From positions 145,923-209,922 of the forward strand of contig JAKSMV010000002.1 of the NCBI GenBank assembly GCA_024400425.1: a stretch of 64,000 nucleotides of DNA. The letters run 5' to 3'. The position numbers and the translations under genes are program-made. Positions within the stretch are counted from its first letter, which is position 1; each line of letters begins with the position of its first letter. This document shows positions 39,963-48,386 of the stretch, in pieces. The stretch comes from Bacteroidales bacterium (GTDB lineage: Bacteria > Bacteroidota > Bacteroidia > Bacteroidales > F082). Under the pieces are notes generated by a model, which was given only the letters and a program-made list of their open reading frames with translations, had not been told where the DNA came from and made no database searches.

Positions 39963-40748
39963 ATGGATTTCAAGACGCTGAAAATACAATTGGGCGAAAG
40001 CATGGCTTGGATTAATCTCGACCGTCCCGAGGTGCGTAATGCCATGAATGCCGAAATGATTCGAGAACTGACTGAGGTTTTCGATTGGCTCAATAGCCGC
40101 GACGATATTCGTGTAATTATCCTAAAAGGCAATGGTGCCGCGTTTTGCGCTGGTGCCGACCTGAATTATATGAAGGAAATGGCTTCGTTCAGCCGTGAAG
40201 AGAATGTGGCTGACGCTGAGCGTTTGTCGAAATTGTTCCGTACTATTTTTTTCTGCAACAAGGCGGTTGTGGTTGTGGTTCATGGAGCTTGCATGGGTGG
40301 CGCTAACGGAATCGTTGCTGCCGCTGATGTGGTGATTGCCGAAACGAACACTAAATTTGCGTTTTCGGAGGTGCGGTTAGGCATTACGCCAGCCACCATT
40401 TCGCCTTTTGTGGTGCAGAAAATTGGCAATGCTGCCGCTCGTGATTTGATGCTTACGGGCAGACGTTTCTCGGCTTTGGAAGCCAAGGAGTGCAAGTTGG
40501 TGAATGCCGTTGCCGAACAGTCGGAACTGATTGATGTTGAGCGCCGTTATGTTGAGCATTTTCTGCAAGCATCGCCTGTTGCGGTGGCCGAATGCAAGAA
40601 TCTGCTTCGCATGGTGAGTGGTTTCAGTAATCCATACGATGCCATTTTTGGCCGTACTTCAGAAATCATTGCCGAGCAACGCATTTCTGAAGCGGGTCAG
40701 GAAGGCATGAATGCCTTTTTCGAGAAGCGGAAGCCGAATTGGCAATGA
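39963..40748 (+). CDS. Enoyl-CoA hydratase/isomerase family protein
   Basis: A 261-residue crotonase-fold enzyme. The oxyanion-hole motifs are GAAFCAGADLNYMKEM and HGACMGGANGIVAAADVVIA, and the catalytic-Glu region is FAFSEVRLGITPATISPFV. That last stretch is typical of methylglutaconyl-CoA hydratase (leucine breakdown), so this is a plausible specific role, but related hydratases share it. The start was placed at ATG 39963; the frame is open upstream to 39852, but that extension is basic, has no domain content and lies in the intergenic region. No other leucine-degradation genes are visible. The gene converges on the protease gene with 1 bp between stops. Confidence 0.88.
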   Translation: MDFKTLKIQLGESMAWINLDRPEVRNAMNAEMIRELTEVFDWLNSRDDIRVIILKGNGAAFCAGADLNYMKEMASFSREENVADAERLSKLFRTIFFCNKAVVVVVHGACMGGANGIVAAADVVIAETNTKFAFSEVRLGITPATISPFVVQKIGNAAARDLMLTGRRFSALEAKECKLVNAVAEQSELIDVERRYVEHFLQASPVAVAECKNLLRMVSGFSNPYDAIFGRTSEIIAEQRISEAGQEGMNAFFEKRKPNWQ

Positions 40749-40749
40749 A

Positions 40750-42330
40750 TCAAAGCACTTCGAGCGCTTTCTGAAGTATTTCGTCCATTTCTTGGTAGAT
40801 AGGATAGAAGCCTTCGTCGTCAAACAAGTCGCGACCGATGTAAGCTTTCATCAGGATGTTTGATTCGCGGCGGGCCACCTGCTTTTCTTCGTCATTTCCT
40901 TTGATGCCTTTCTTTTCGGCCAACTGAATGAGTTCGTTGAACATGGAATCGGTGATGCGGAACGACTGCTTGAATTGTTCAACGGTCTTGTATTGCTGCA
41001 ATTCCTTGCGGTGTGTGTCAGAATAGTTGAAGGCATATTCGTAAAGGATGCCGAGGTTCACGATGCGGTTGAAGAAATATTCCGTGCTGTCGTTGACCAA
41101 AGGCACATAGATGTCGGGCATGATGCCGCCGCCGCCATATACGGTCTTTCCTTTAGGAGTGGTATATTTCAGTGAATCAGCGAAGTGAATGCTGTCGGCA
41201 CTGTACATCTCGCCGCTTACCCAGCGGTCATACGATTCGTAAAGGTAGCTTTCGCGGTCACCGTTGAAAGGCTTTTGGATGCAGCGTCCTGTGGGTGTGT
41301 GGTATTTGGCCACTGTCAGGCGCAAGGCGGAGTTGTCGCTGAGCATGATTTGTTCTTGCACTAGTCCTTTGCCGAACGAGCGACGGCCGATGATGGTGCC
41401 GCGGTCGTTGTCCTGCAAGGCTCCGGCCACGATTTCGCTTGCGCTGGCCGATTCGTCGTCGATGAGCACTGCCACAGGAATGTCTTCAAGCATGCCGTGG
41501 CGACGGGCGTTCATGTAGTAGGCTGGACGGTTGCGGCCTTCGGTATAGACGATGAGGCTGCCCTTGGGCAGAAACTCGTCGGCAATCTCAACGGCGGCTG
41601 AGAGGTAGCCTCCGCCATTGCCACGAAGGTCGAAGATGAGCTTCTTCATGCCTGCTCGATTCAGTTTTTTGATGCTGCTCTTGAATTCATCGTAGGTGGT
41701 AGCCGAAAACTTGCTGAGTTTCAGGTAACCGATTTCATCGTTGAGCATATACGCGACATCGACACTGTAGGTGGGTATCACGTCACGGACGATGGTGTAG
41801 TCGGTGAGACCTTCCACGCCACGACGTTTGACTTTCACTTTCACTTTGGTGCCTTTCGGCCCTTTCAGCTTGCGAATTACATCCTCGTTTTTCAACTTTT
41901 GGTTTGCTACTATGGTGTCGTCAACATAGATGATGCGGTCGCCAGCCATGAGGCCGACTTTTTCGGAAGGACCGTCTTTGATGACTTGCACAATGGCGAT
42001 GGTGTCTTTCTCAAGCCTGAATTGTACGCCAATGCCTTCGAAACTGCCTAACAGCGGGTCGTTCACTTCGTTGAATTCCTCCACCGAAATGTAGTTGCTG
42101 TGTGGGTCAAGTTCGTCAATCATGGCAACGATGGCGTCGGTTTCTATCTTGTTGTAGTCAACGGAATCGACGTAGTTATCTTGGATGTAGTACATCACTT
42201 CGTCGAACTTGCTGCCGCCATCAACGTGCAATACTTTTGCTTTCTGCTCACCTTTATTAATTAATAGGACGAGCAGCATGCCCATCGCTACGGCAATGAC
42301 GAAATAAATGGGATTGGTTTTGTTTTCCAT
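40750..42330 (-). CDS. ctpA: C-terminal processing peptidase, S41 family
   Basis: A 526-residue serine protease of the Prc/CtpA family. One N-terminal membrane segment (PIYFVIAVAMGMLLVLLI) places the rest in the periplasm. A PDZ domain follows (GIGVQFRLEKDTIAIVQVIKDGPSEKVGLMAGDRIIYVDD). The Ser-Lys dyad is in DESASASEIVAGALQDNDRGTIIGRRSFGKGLVQEQ. Such enzymes trim C-termini of envelope proteins. It is the last gene of the minus-strand operon and starts 2 bp after fabD. Confidence 0.93.
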   Translation of the reverse strand: MENKTNPIYFVIAVAMGMLLVLLINKGEQKAKVLHVDGGSKFDEVMYYIQDNYVDSVDYNKIETDAIVAMIDELDPHSNYISVEEFNEVNDPLLGSFEGIGVQFRLEKDTIAIVQVIKDGPSEKVGLMAGDRIIYVDDTIVANQKLKNEDVIRKLKGPKGTKVKVKVKRRGVEGLTDYTIVRDVIPTYSVDVAYMLNDEIGYLKLSKFSATTYDEFKSSIKKLNRAGMKKLIFDLRGNGGGYLSAAVEIADEFLPKGSLIVYTEGRNRPAYYMNARRHGMLEDIPVAVLIDDESASASEIVAGALQDNDRGTIIGRRSFGKGLVQEQIMLSDNSALRLTVAKYHTPTGRCIQKPFNGDRESYLYESYDRWVSGEMYSADSIHFADSLKYTTPKGKTVYGGGGIMPDIYVPLVNDSTEYFFNRIVNLGILYEYAFNYSDTHRKELQQYKTVEQFKQSFRITDSMFNELIQLAEKKGIKGNDEEKQVARRESNILMKAYIGRDLFDDEGFYPIYQEMDEILQKALEVL

Positions 42331-42332
42331 GG

Positions 42333-43217
42333 TTAGATTGTGGCGCTTGACAAATCGAGGTTTCTGTCAACTCGTTTGAACAGGCCTTGCAATACGGTTC
42401 CTGGACCGACTTCGATTATGGTCTTGGCGCCATTGGCAAGTATGTTTTTCATGGTCTGTGTCCAAAGCACGGGTGAGGTGAGTTGGGCAACGAGGTTCTT
42501 CTTGATGATTTCTGGGTCGTTGACAGGTTGGCCGGTGACATTTTGATAGACAGGGCAAATGCCTTGGTTGAACTTGGTGCCGTTGATGGCTTCAGCCAGT
42601 TCAATGCGCGCTGGTTCCATCAGCGGGCTGTGGAAAGCGCCACCGACGCTCAACGGCAATACGCGTTTGGCGCCGGCTTCCTTGAGCAGTGGCGCGACAA
42701 GGTCGATGCCTTCTTTGGTGCCAGAGATGACGAGTTGTCCTGGACAGTTGTAATTGGCAGGAACCACAACGGTTTCTTTAACGCCGTTGCAGATGTTTTC
42801 CACGGTTTCATCTTCAAGACCTACCACAGCGGCCATGGTTCCTGGTTGTGCATCGCAGGCTTTTTGCATGGCGAGAGCACGTTTGCTTACCAAGCGTAAG
42901 CCATCTTCGAAGGTCAAAACCTTGTTGGCGACGAGGGCTGAAAACTCACCTAATGAGTGGCCGGCTACCATGCTTGGCTCGAAATCTTCCAGCATCGAAG
43001 CCAAGATGACAGAATGCAGGAAAATGGCAGGTTGAGTGACTTTGGTCTGACGCAAGTCCTCATCAGTGCCGTCAAACATGATGTCGGTAATGTTGAATTT
43101 CAAGATACTGTTGGCTTTGTGGAACATGTCTTTTGCTTTCGACGACTTGTCGAAAAGGTCTTTGCCCATTCCAACAAATTGGGCGCCTTGTCCAGGGAAA
43201 ACGTATGCCTTATACAT
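42333..43217 (-). CDS. fabD: Malonyl-CoA:ACP transacylase
   Basis: A 294-residue cytosolic enzyme that loads malonyl groups onto acyl carrier protein for fatty acid synthesis. Motifs: FPGQGAQFVGMG at residues 7-18, catalytic Ser88 in GHSLGEFSALV, and the His region GGAFHSPLMEPA. Length and order are standard. It lies between folE and the S41 protease gene; no other fab genes are here. A perfect TATTTTTG lies directly before the ATG, which could give a separate, leaderless transcript, but the position may also be chance. Confidence 0.95.
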   Translation of the reverse strand: MYKAYVFPGQGAQFVGMGKDLFDKSSKAKDMFHKANSILKFNITDIMFDGTDEDLRQTKVTQPAIFLHSVILASMLEDFEPSMVAGHSLGEFSALVANKVLTFEDGLRLVSKRALAMQKACDAQPGTMAAVVGLEDETVENICNGVKETVVVPANYNCPGQLVISGTKEGIDLVAPLLKEAGAKRVLPLSVGGAFHSPLMEPARIELAEAINGTKFNQGICPVYQNVTGQPVNDPEIIKKNLVAQLTSPVLWTQTMKNILANGAKTIIEVGPGTVLQGLFKRVDRNLDLSSATI

Positions 43218-43219
43218 AT

Positions 43220-43227
43220 CAAAAATA
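43220..43227 (-). promoter_or_regulatory. Possible -7 element immediately before fabD
   Basis: TATTTTTG on the minus strand ends two bases before the fabD ATG. If used, the transcript would start at or inside the start codon. Confidence 0.3.
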
Positions 43228-43264
43228 TCTAAAATCTTGTATTATTGTTTTTTGTCTTGTTGTT

Positions 43265-43894
43265 TCAATGGAGGTTTGTATCGATGAGTTGCAGGAACTC
43301 GGCCCGTGTAGTCTCGCGTTCGAAGGCACCGATGAAGTCGCTAGTGACAGTCACGGCATCTTGCTTTTGCACACCGCGCATGGCCATGCACAAATGCTTT
43401 GCCTCGATGACGACGGCAACGCCAAGCGGATGCAAGGCTTCGTTGATGGCGTTCTTGATTTGTGTGGTCAGGCGTTCTTGCACTTGCAGCCGGCGCGAGT
43501 AGGCTTCAACGACGCGGGCAATCTTGCTGAGGCCTGTGATGTAGCCATTCGGGATGTAGGCCACATGTGCCTTGCCGATGAATGGAATCATGTGGTGCTC
43601 GCAAAGCGAATATATTTCGATGTCTTTGACGATGACCATCTGGCGGTAGTCTTCCTTGAAGCGTGCCGACAGCAGGATTTCCATCGGGTCTTGTGCATAA
43701 CCTTGGGTAAGGAATTGCATCGATTTCGCTACGCGCAATGGTGTCTTGACGAGACCTTCGCGGTCGGGGTCTTCGCCTAAGATTTCGAGAATGGCAGCAT
43801 AGTGTTCTTGCAGTTTTGCAAGTTTTTCTGGGTCAAACTTCTCTATTGCTTCGTAATTGAGTTGTCCTTCTAGTAATGTTTCGCTCATTTTCAA
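43265..43894 (-). CDS. folE: GTP cyclohydrolase I
   Basis: A 209-residue zinc enzyme that makes dihydroneopterin triphosphate, the first step to folate. The zinc and active-site motif [23 protein letters not shown] and the following [22 protein letters not shown] are complete, and a late Cys is present near [11 protein letters not shown]. It is encoded 7 bp after bactofilin and 47 bp before fabD, in an operon of mixed function. Confidence 0.95.
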   Translation of the reverse strand: MKMSETLLEGQLNYEAIEKFDPEKLAKLQEHYAAILEILGEDPDREGLVKTPLRVAKSMQFLTQGYAQDPMEILLSARFKEDYRQMVIVKDIEIYSLCEHHMIPFIGKAHVAYIPNGYITGLSKIARVVEAYSRRLQVQERLTTQIKNAINEALHPLGVAVVIEAKHLCMAMRGVQKQDAVTVTSDFIGAFERETTRAEFLQLIDTNLH

Positions 43895-43901
43895 ACGATT
43901 A

Positions 43902-44270
43902 TCAACCTATTTTTTGCTTAGGCATCGACACGGTTGATTGTTGTGTCATGGTGCACTTGCCAGTGAATTGTGCTCCTACTTCGATGAGGAGTTGTTTGGT
44001 AACCAGGTCAACTTCGACTTTCGAAGTGGCTTTCAGTGCGGTGAGTTCTTCGGCTTTGATGGTGCCTTTAATGTTGCCCGAGATGTCGGCTTGTTTGCAG
44101 GTCAGGTCGCCTTCGAGCGTGCCAGTCTGTCCGATGACCACTTTGCCGTTCGATTTCAGAGAGCCAATCAGTTGGCCGTCTATGCGGATGTCGCCGCTGC
44201 ATTCGATGTCGCCTTTGATGACGGTGCCATTGCCAATGAGGTTGCGTGCAGGTGATTCCATAATGTTCAT
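43902..44270 (-). CDS. Bactofilin family cytoskeletal protein
   Basis: A 122-residue polymer-forming protein of the bactofilin (DUF583) family. The right-handed beta-helix core is evident from repeated six-residue turns ([44 protein letters not shown] in short pieces). Short unstructured ends flank it. Bactofilins form filaments on the inner membrane and place cell-wall enzymes or polar machinery. It is encoded 3 bp after the PorW/SprE-like lipoprotein gene, so a link with the T9SS or cell shape is possible (inference). Confidence 0.92.
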   Translation of the reverse strand: MNIMESPARNLIGNGTVIKGDIECSGDIRIDGQLIGSLKSNGKVVIGQTGTLEGDLTCKQADISGNIKGTIKAEELTALKATSKVEVDLVTKQLLIEVGAQFTGKCTMTQQSTVSMPKQKIG

Positions 44271-44273
44271 ATT

Positions 44274-46931
44274 TTATTTGTTGTCGTTAATGAATTGTAT
44301 GTATTCATCCATGTCTTTCGATTGGTAGAACAATGGATAGTTCTTTATCGAGATGGGTTGGATGCTGTAGTTGTTCTTGTCGATGCCACCGAAGACATAG
44401 TCGTTGAGGAACATGGAAGTGATGTAGTTTTCTGCTTCGTTGGTTCCCTCGAAATTGCCGATGGTGATCATCATGCGGTCGTCGTCGAGGATGATGCTCT
44501 TCACGTTGAAGTTCTTCGTGCGGTGTTCTTTCTTATTGAAGTCGCTGATACGCACTTTCAATGGGTCAATACGAACCAGTTTCGAGTTGCAGACAATCAT
44601 GACGAAATGCTCTGTGTCGGGTTCATACACATAAGGCGTGCTTTTTTTCACCTCTGGCTGCTCGCCGCCTTCCTTGTTGTTGATGTCGGTCAAAACAAGA
44701 CCAAGGTTGTATTCCTGGTTGATGTTTTCAAGCACTTGGAATGCGTATGGCTTGATGCTGCTCGTGGGATAGTCGCGCACGAGGTTGTAGAGCGCGAAGG
44801 CCATCGTGTCAATCGATTCGAGGCGGCCTCTTGCCACGGCATTGAGGAAGACGAAGCGCGGCAACAGGGCGGTGTCGGCTTCATACATTTCCATGGCGCG
44901 TTCGGTGTTCATCTTCACGCGGTAGAATTGTCCTTGCTGGAAGGCTTCGTAGGTCTTGGCATAGAAGTCGGATGATTCCTTTTCCTGTTCTTCCAATTTC
45001 TTGTAGTAGTCAGGGTCTTTGATGAACTCTGCGTAGCTCGATTCGGGATATTTCTTTAGGATTTTTTCTTTATAGATACTTGCTTGCTCTTCGTTGGCGA
45101 GGTTATCTCTGTACATCTTGTAAAGGGCATACCACGAAGGCAGTTCGTGCTCGTTTTCGGGATAGCGTTTGTCAAGTGTTTCGTATGATTCGATGGAGCG
45201 TTCGTAGTCTGACAAGCGGTCCATATAGGTGAAACCGACTTGGTAGAGCGATTCCCTAATCAGGCTGTCGCAAACGGCTTTTTGCTCTGGCTTGAATGGA
45301 AGGTCGGTGAGGTAGTAGCCTCTTTGGTGTGGGTCGTTCGAGCTGGTTAGCGTATCGTCTTGCATCTCATCGCCTTGCTCTTCTCCTTCTTCAGCCATCA
45401 TTCCCGAACTTATGCTTTTCTTGTCGGTGATGAACCAGTTGTCTTCGAGTTTACGCATGCCCCATTTCTTGGTGAATTCGGTGTAGCCTCGACTTACGGT
45501 GGCCTGGTTGTAGTAATACCACGACGATTCGCCAGGCTTCATCCCGTTTTCTTCTTGAGGTTTGGGTGCATCGCCCGTGGCGGCGCCCATCAAGGCAAGT
45601 TGTTCTTCATATTGGCGTTTCTCTTCTTCATATTTTTCTTGCTCGATGAGGTCGGCGATGATTTTGTCGATAATTTTGTTGCGTGAGTTCTCGTCCATGG
45701 CGGCTACGCGCAGAAGGCTGTCTTGGTCGCGGATGGTGGTAAGGTGGAGGACAAGCTCGTTGAGGGTTTGCGAAAGGTTGACGATGCTGTCGTAGCCTTT
45801 GTATTCCTTGTCCATGCTGGTGACGGCGGTGTCGTAGTAGGCTTGGGCGAGTTCGTAATCGTTGCGTTCAAAAAACATCGTAGCTGCTTTGAGCGACGAC
45901 ATTGTCCGCTGGCTCTTGTTGTCTTTGAAGGCTGCCACCGACTTGCGCAGATATTTCAGGGCTTTCGTTTCGTCGCCTTCGCGTAAGGCGAGTTCGGCCA
46001 TGGCATAGTAGATGCGGTCGCGGTAGTCTTCGTTGTTGGCGTCGTCAAGCATCTTGTTCAGCATCTTGTAGAGTTCCTTGGCATTGCTGCTCGAGCCCAT
46101 CTTGGCCATGTTCATCTTGGCCTCGAAGCTCATCTCGTAGGGAGGATTGCGCTTCACTACTTTCTTGAATTGTTCGGTAGCGCGGTTGGCATCGTTTTGC
46201 AGCATGTAGATTTGACCGAGGATGAACATGGCGCGGGTGCGCAAGTCTCTGTCTTTGTTGAGCAAAATGCCGTTGTGCAGATATTTGATGGCATTGCCGT
46301 AGTCCTCGGTAGCGATGTAGTAGTCGGCGATGGTGAAGTCGAAATTCTCGTTCAGTTCTTTGGGAGTTTTCTCAAGTCCCGACACTTTGGTTTGGAGCTG
46401 TTCGATGAGCGCGACGGCCTTCGAGTATTGTTCGGTCTGGATGTAGGTCTTTATGAGCCACATGTTGGCCACGTATGAAATGTCGTTGTAGTTGTATTCT
46501 GAGGCCACGAAGTCGAAAGTGCGTCGGGCGGGGATGTAGTCGTGTTTGTAGAAATGTGCCTTTGCCATGACGAGGTAGGCATCGTCGATCCAGCGCACGC
46601 GCTCGCGGCTGTTGAATTTCATGGAGTGCTTCTGCACGCAGATGGAGGTCTTCTCCAGGGCGCGGTCCATTTGCGAGTTGAGGGCCATGCCTTCGCTTTG
46701 GGTGCCGTAGTTATATACGCGCAGCACTTTGGTGTAGTCGTCTTTCACGCTTTCGCGCAGGCTTTTGTCGCCTTCTTTCAGGCTGTATTCGCCATTCCAA
46801 AATACGTTGTAGTGACTCGTCAGGTTGTGGAATGCGCGTCGGGTGAAGGTGTTCTTCTTGGTCGAGCAGCTGCCAAGCAGCAGCAGGCCAAGCACACAGC
46901 TCAAGGTTATTATGTAGGGTGTTTTCCTCAC
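44274..46931 (-). CDS. porW: PorW/SprE-like TPR lipoprotein of the type IX secretion system
   Basis: An 885-residue lipoprotein (lipobox LLGSC, Cys near residue 22). The segment after the Cys, STKKNTFTRRAFHNLTSHYN followed by VFWNGEYSLKEGD, is typical of PorW/SprE proteins. TPR-type repeats fill residues 100-400 and 560-720 (AIKYLHNGILLNKDRDLRTRAMFILGQIYML and similar). SprE and PorW are needed for T9SS secretion and, in gliders, for motility. Length is close to SprE. T9SS cargo with sorting tails is encoded nearby (48387, 53790). It lies 41 bp after a kinase-like gene lacking its catalytic Asp. Confidence 0.72.
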   Translation of the reverse strand: MRKTPYIITLSCVLGLLLLGSCSTKKNTFTRRAFHNLTSHYNVFWNGEYSLKEGDKSLRESVKDDYTKVLRVYNYGTQSEGMALNSQMDRALEKTSICVQKHSMKFNSRERVRWIDDAYLVMAKAHFYKHDYIPARRTFDFVASEYNYNDISYVANMWLIKTYIQTEQYSKAVALIEQLQTKVSGLEKTPKELNENFDFTIADYYIATEDYGNAIKYLHNGILLNKDRDLRTRAMFILGQIYMLQNDANRATEQFKKVVKRNPPYEMSFEAKMNMAKMGSSSNAKELYKMLNKMLDDANNEDYRDRIYYAMAELALREGDETKALKYLRKSVAAFKDNKSQRTMSSLKAATMFFERNDYELAQAYYDTAVTSMDKEYKGYDSIVNLSQTLNELVLHLTTIRDQDSLLRVAAMDENSRNKIIDKIIADLIEQEKYEEEKRQYEEQLALMGAATGDAPKPQEENGMKPGESSWYYYNQATVSRGYTEFTKKWGMRKLEDNWFITDKKSISSGMMAEEGEEQGDEMQDDTLTSSNDPHQRGYYLTDLPFKPEQKAVCDSLIRESLYQVGFTYMDRLSDYERSIESYETLDKRYPENEHELPSWYALYKMYRDNLANEEQASIYKEKILKKYPESSYAEFIKDPDYYKKLEEQEKESSDFYAKTYEAFQQGQFYRVKMNTERAMEMYEADTALLPRFVFLNAVARGRLESIDTMAFALYNLVRDYPTSSIKPYAFQVLENINQEYNLGLVLTDINNKEGGEQPEVKKSTPYVYEPDTEHFVMIVCNSKLVRIDPLKVRISDFNKKEHRTKNFNVKSIILDDDRMMITIGNFEGTNEAENYITSMFLNDYVFGGIDKNNYSIQPISIKNYPLFYQSKDMDEYIQFINDNK

Positions 46932-46972
46932 TTTGATGTTTTGTTTGATTTAGGGGATAACTGAAATCCAAT

Positions 46973-48196
46973 TCAATTATTACGTTGTTCGAACCATTTT
47001 CCGGCTTCAATGAAAAGTGCCGAGTCGGTGGGTTCTGTCAGGGCTTCGCGCAGGCTGACGGCGATGCTGTCGTCAGCGGTCTTGAACGATTCGAGCAGCA
47101 AGGCATCGAAGTCGTGCTGGCGGCTTTGTGCGATGGTGTTGCGTTGCGTCTCAAGGGCATCGAGCACACGTGCGCGGTAGTCGTCCATGACATAGAACGA
47201 CTGCAGGTCGTTGGCAAGTCGCAGGCTGTCTTCGCTCCAGTTGGGGCTGATGGGCTGGTCAATCGAAGTGAGCTTGTATTTGGCGCAGAGACCATCCGAT
47301 TCGGCTTGCATGTTCTCGATGGCATGGCTGAAATCGACGGCAATGCGTTCGGCTTTTTCCTTTTCCATGTTGGCCTTAATCTTTGGTACGAACACCAAGA
47401 CGAACACCAAGGCAATAGCGATGATTGCGGCAGCAATGATAAGGGTGACGATGGAATGCCCTTTGGTGATGGCCGACTTCACTTCCGAGATGTTGTCGAA
47501 ACGCTGCTCCCGCGAGAATTGGGTGCAGTGTGTGGCGATGTTGTTGAATTGTGCTGAGATGTTGCGTTCATTGATGAACTCCATGATCTTGCCGATAGAG
47601 AAGATGTCGGCGCGGGCGTCGTATTCTTCGCCTTTGATGATTTCGGGAGCCACATATTCCATCTCCTTGATGAGCAGCTCGCGGTCGGCTTTGGGTTCGG
47701 TTGTCGGGACGCCGATGTCGATGATTTTGGCGCGGCAGTCGTTGGCGGTCACAAGGATGTTCTCGGGTTTCAGGTTGCAGTGCACGATGCGGTTGCGGTG
47801 CATGTAATAAAGTGCGTCGCAGACCTCCACGATGACGTTTTTCACCTGTTTGGTGGAAAGCGTGCCCACTCTGACGTGCTCAAGCAGGCTCTTGCCTTCG
47901 ATGTATTCGAGCACGAGGCATTTCCCGAGACCTCCAATGGTTACGAAGTCGATGGCTTTGCGGATGTATTTGTTGTCGAGCACGCTGGTGACGTCATATT
48001 CGTTTTGGAGGGCTTCCTGGCAATCCTTGTCGTTGGCGTATTCTTCCTTTAAGGTCTTCAGTATCACCTTTTTGCCGTTGTAATTGGCAGTGAATAGGCG
48101 GCTGCATCCGTGTTGCGAGGCGTAATAGGGCTTTATCTCGGTGAATCCAGCCGAATTTGATTCAAAAAGTGTTGTTTCAGTGTCAGTCATCTTCAT
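46973..48196 (-). CDS. Membrane-anchored protein kinase-like protein, predicted pseudokinase
   Basis: A 407-residue Hanks-type kinase fold. The ATP-binding Lys (KKVILKTLKEE) and metal-binding Asp (KIIDIGV, in place of DFG) are kept, but the catalytic loop reads IVHCNLKPENILV: the Asp of HRD is replaced by Asn (codon aac). This should abolish or strongly lower phosphotransfer. A membrane helix lies near residues 249-272 (IVTLIIAAAIIAIALVFVLVFV), followed by a helical periplasmic part. The start is ATG 48196 (MKMTDTE); ATG 48190 is also possible, and an upstream TTG lies in the promoter. First gene of the operon with porW/sprE-like, bactofilin, folE, fabD and ctpA. An allosteric or scaffold role is an inference. 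Confidence 0.85.
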   Translation of the reverse strand: MKMTDTETTLFESNSAGFTEIKPYYASQHGCSRLFTANYNGKKVILKTLKEEYANDKDCQEALQNEYDVTSVLDNKYIRKAIDFVTIGGLGKCLVLEYIEGKSLLEHVRVGTLSTKQVKNVIVEVCDALYYMHRNRIVHCNLKPENILVTANDCRAKIIDIGVPTTEPKADRELLIKEMEYVAPEIIKGEEYDARADIFSIGKIMEFINERNISAQFNNIATHCTQFSREQRFDNISEVKSAITKGHSIVTLIIAAAIIAIALVFVLVFVPKIKANMEKEKAERIAVDFSHAIENMQAESDGLCAKYKLTSIDQPISPNWSEDSLRLANDLQSFYVMDDYRARVLDALETQRNTIAQSRQHDFDALLLESFKTADDSIAVSLREALTEPTDSALFIEAGKWFEQRNN

Positions 48197-48211
48197 TAAT
48201 GTATTTGGGCG

Positions 48212-48219
48212 CAAATATA
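48212..48219 (-). promoter_or_regulatory. -7 element of the pseudokinase-porW operon
   Basis: TATATTTG on the minus strand, 15 bases before ATG 48196. A TTTG at 48245-48242, 22 bases upstream, could serve as -33. Confidence 0.6.
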
Positions 48220-48334
48220 GTCATTATTTCCGTACCTACATCAAAACATGGTTCTGAAACGAAAGTTTTGTTGAAATCCTTCTTCCGATTCTTTCTCTGC
48301 AACTTTAAATCGGCAAAAAACTCCGCCTAAATTC

Positions 48335-48362
48335 TTGCTTTTTCCAAAATTCACTATATTTG
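48335..48362 (+). promoter_or_regulatory. Promoter of the T9SS cargo gene at 48387
   Basis: TTG at 48335-48337 and TATATTTG at 48355-48362, spaced by 17 bases; ATG at 48387. Confidence 0.65.
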
Positions 48363-48386
48363 CCCCAAATTAAAAACATCTGAGCC

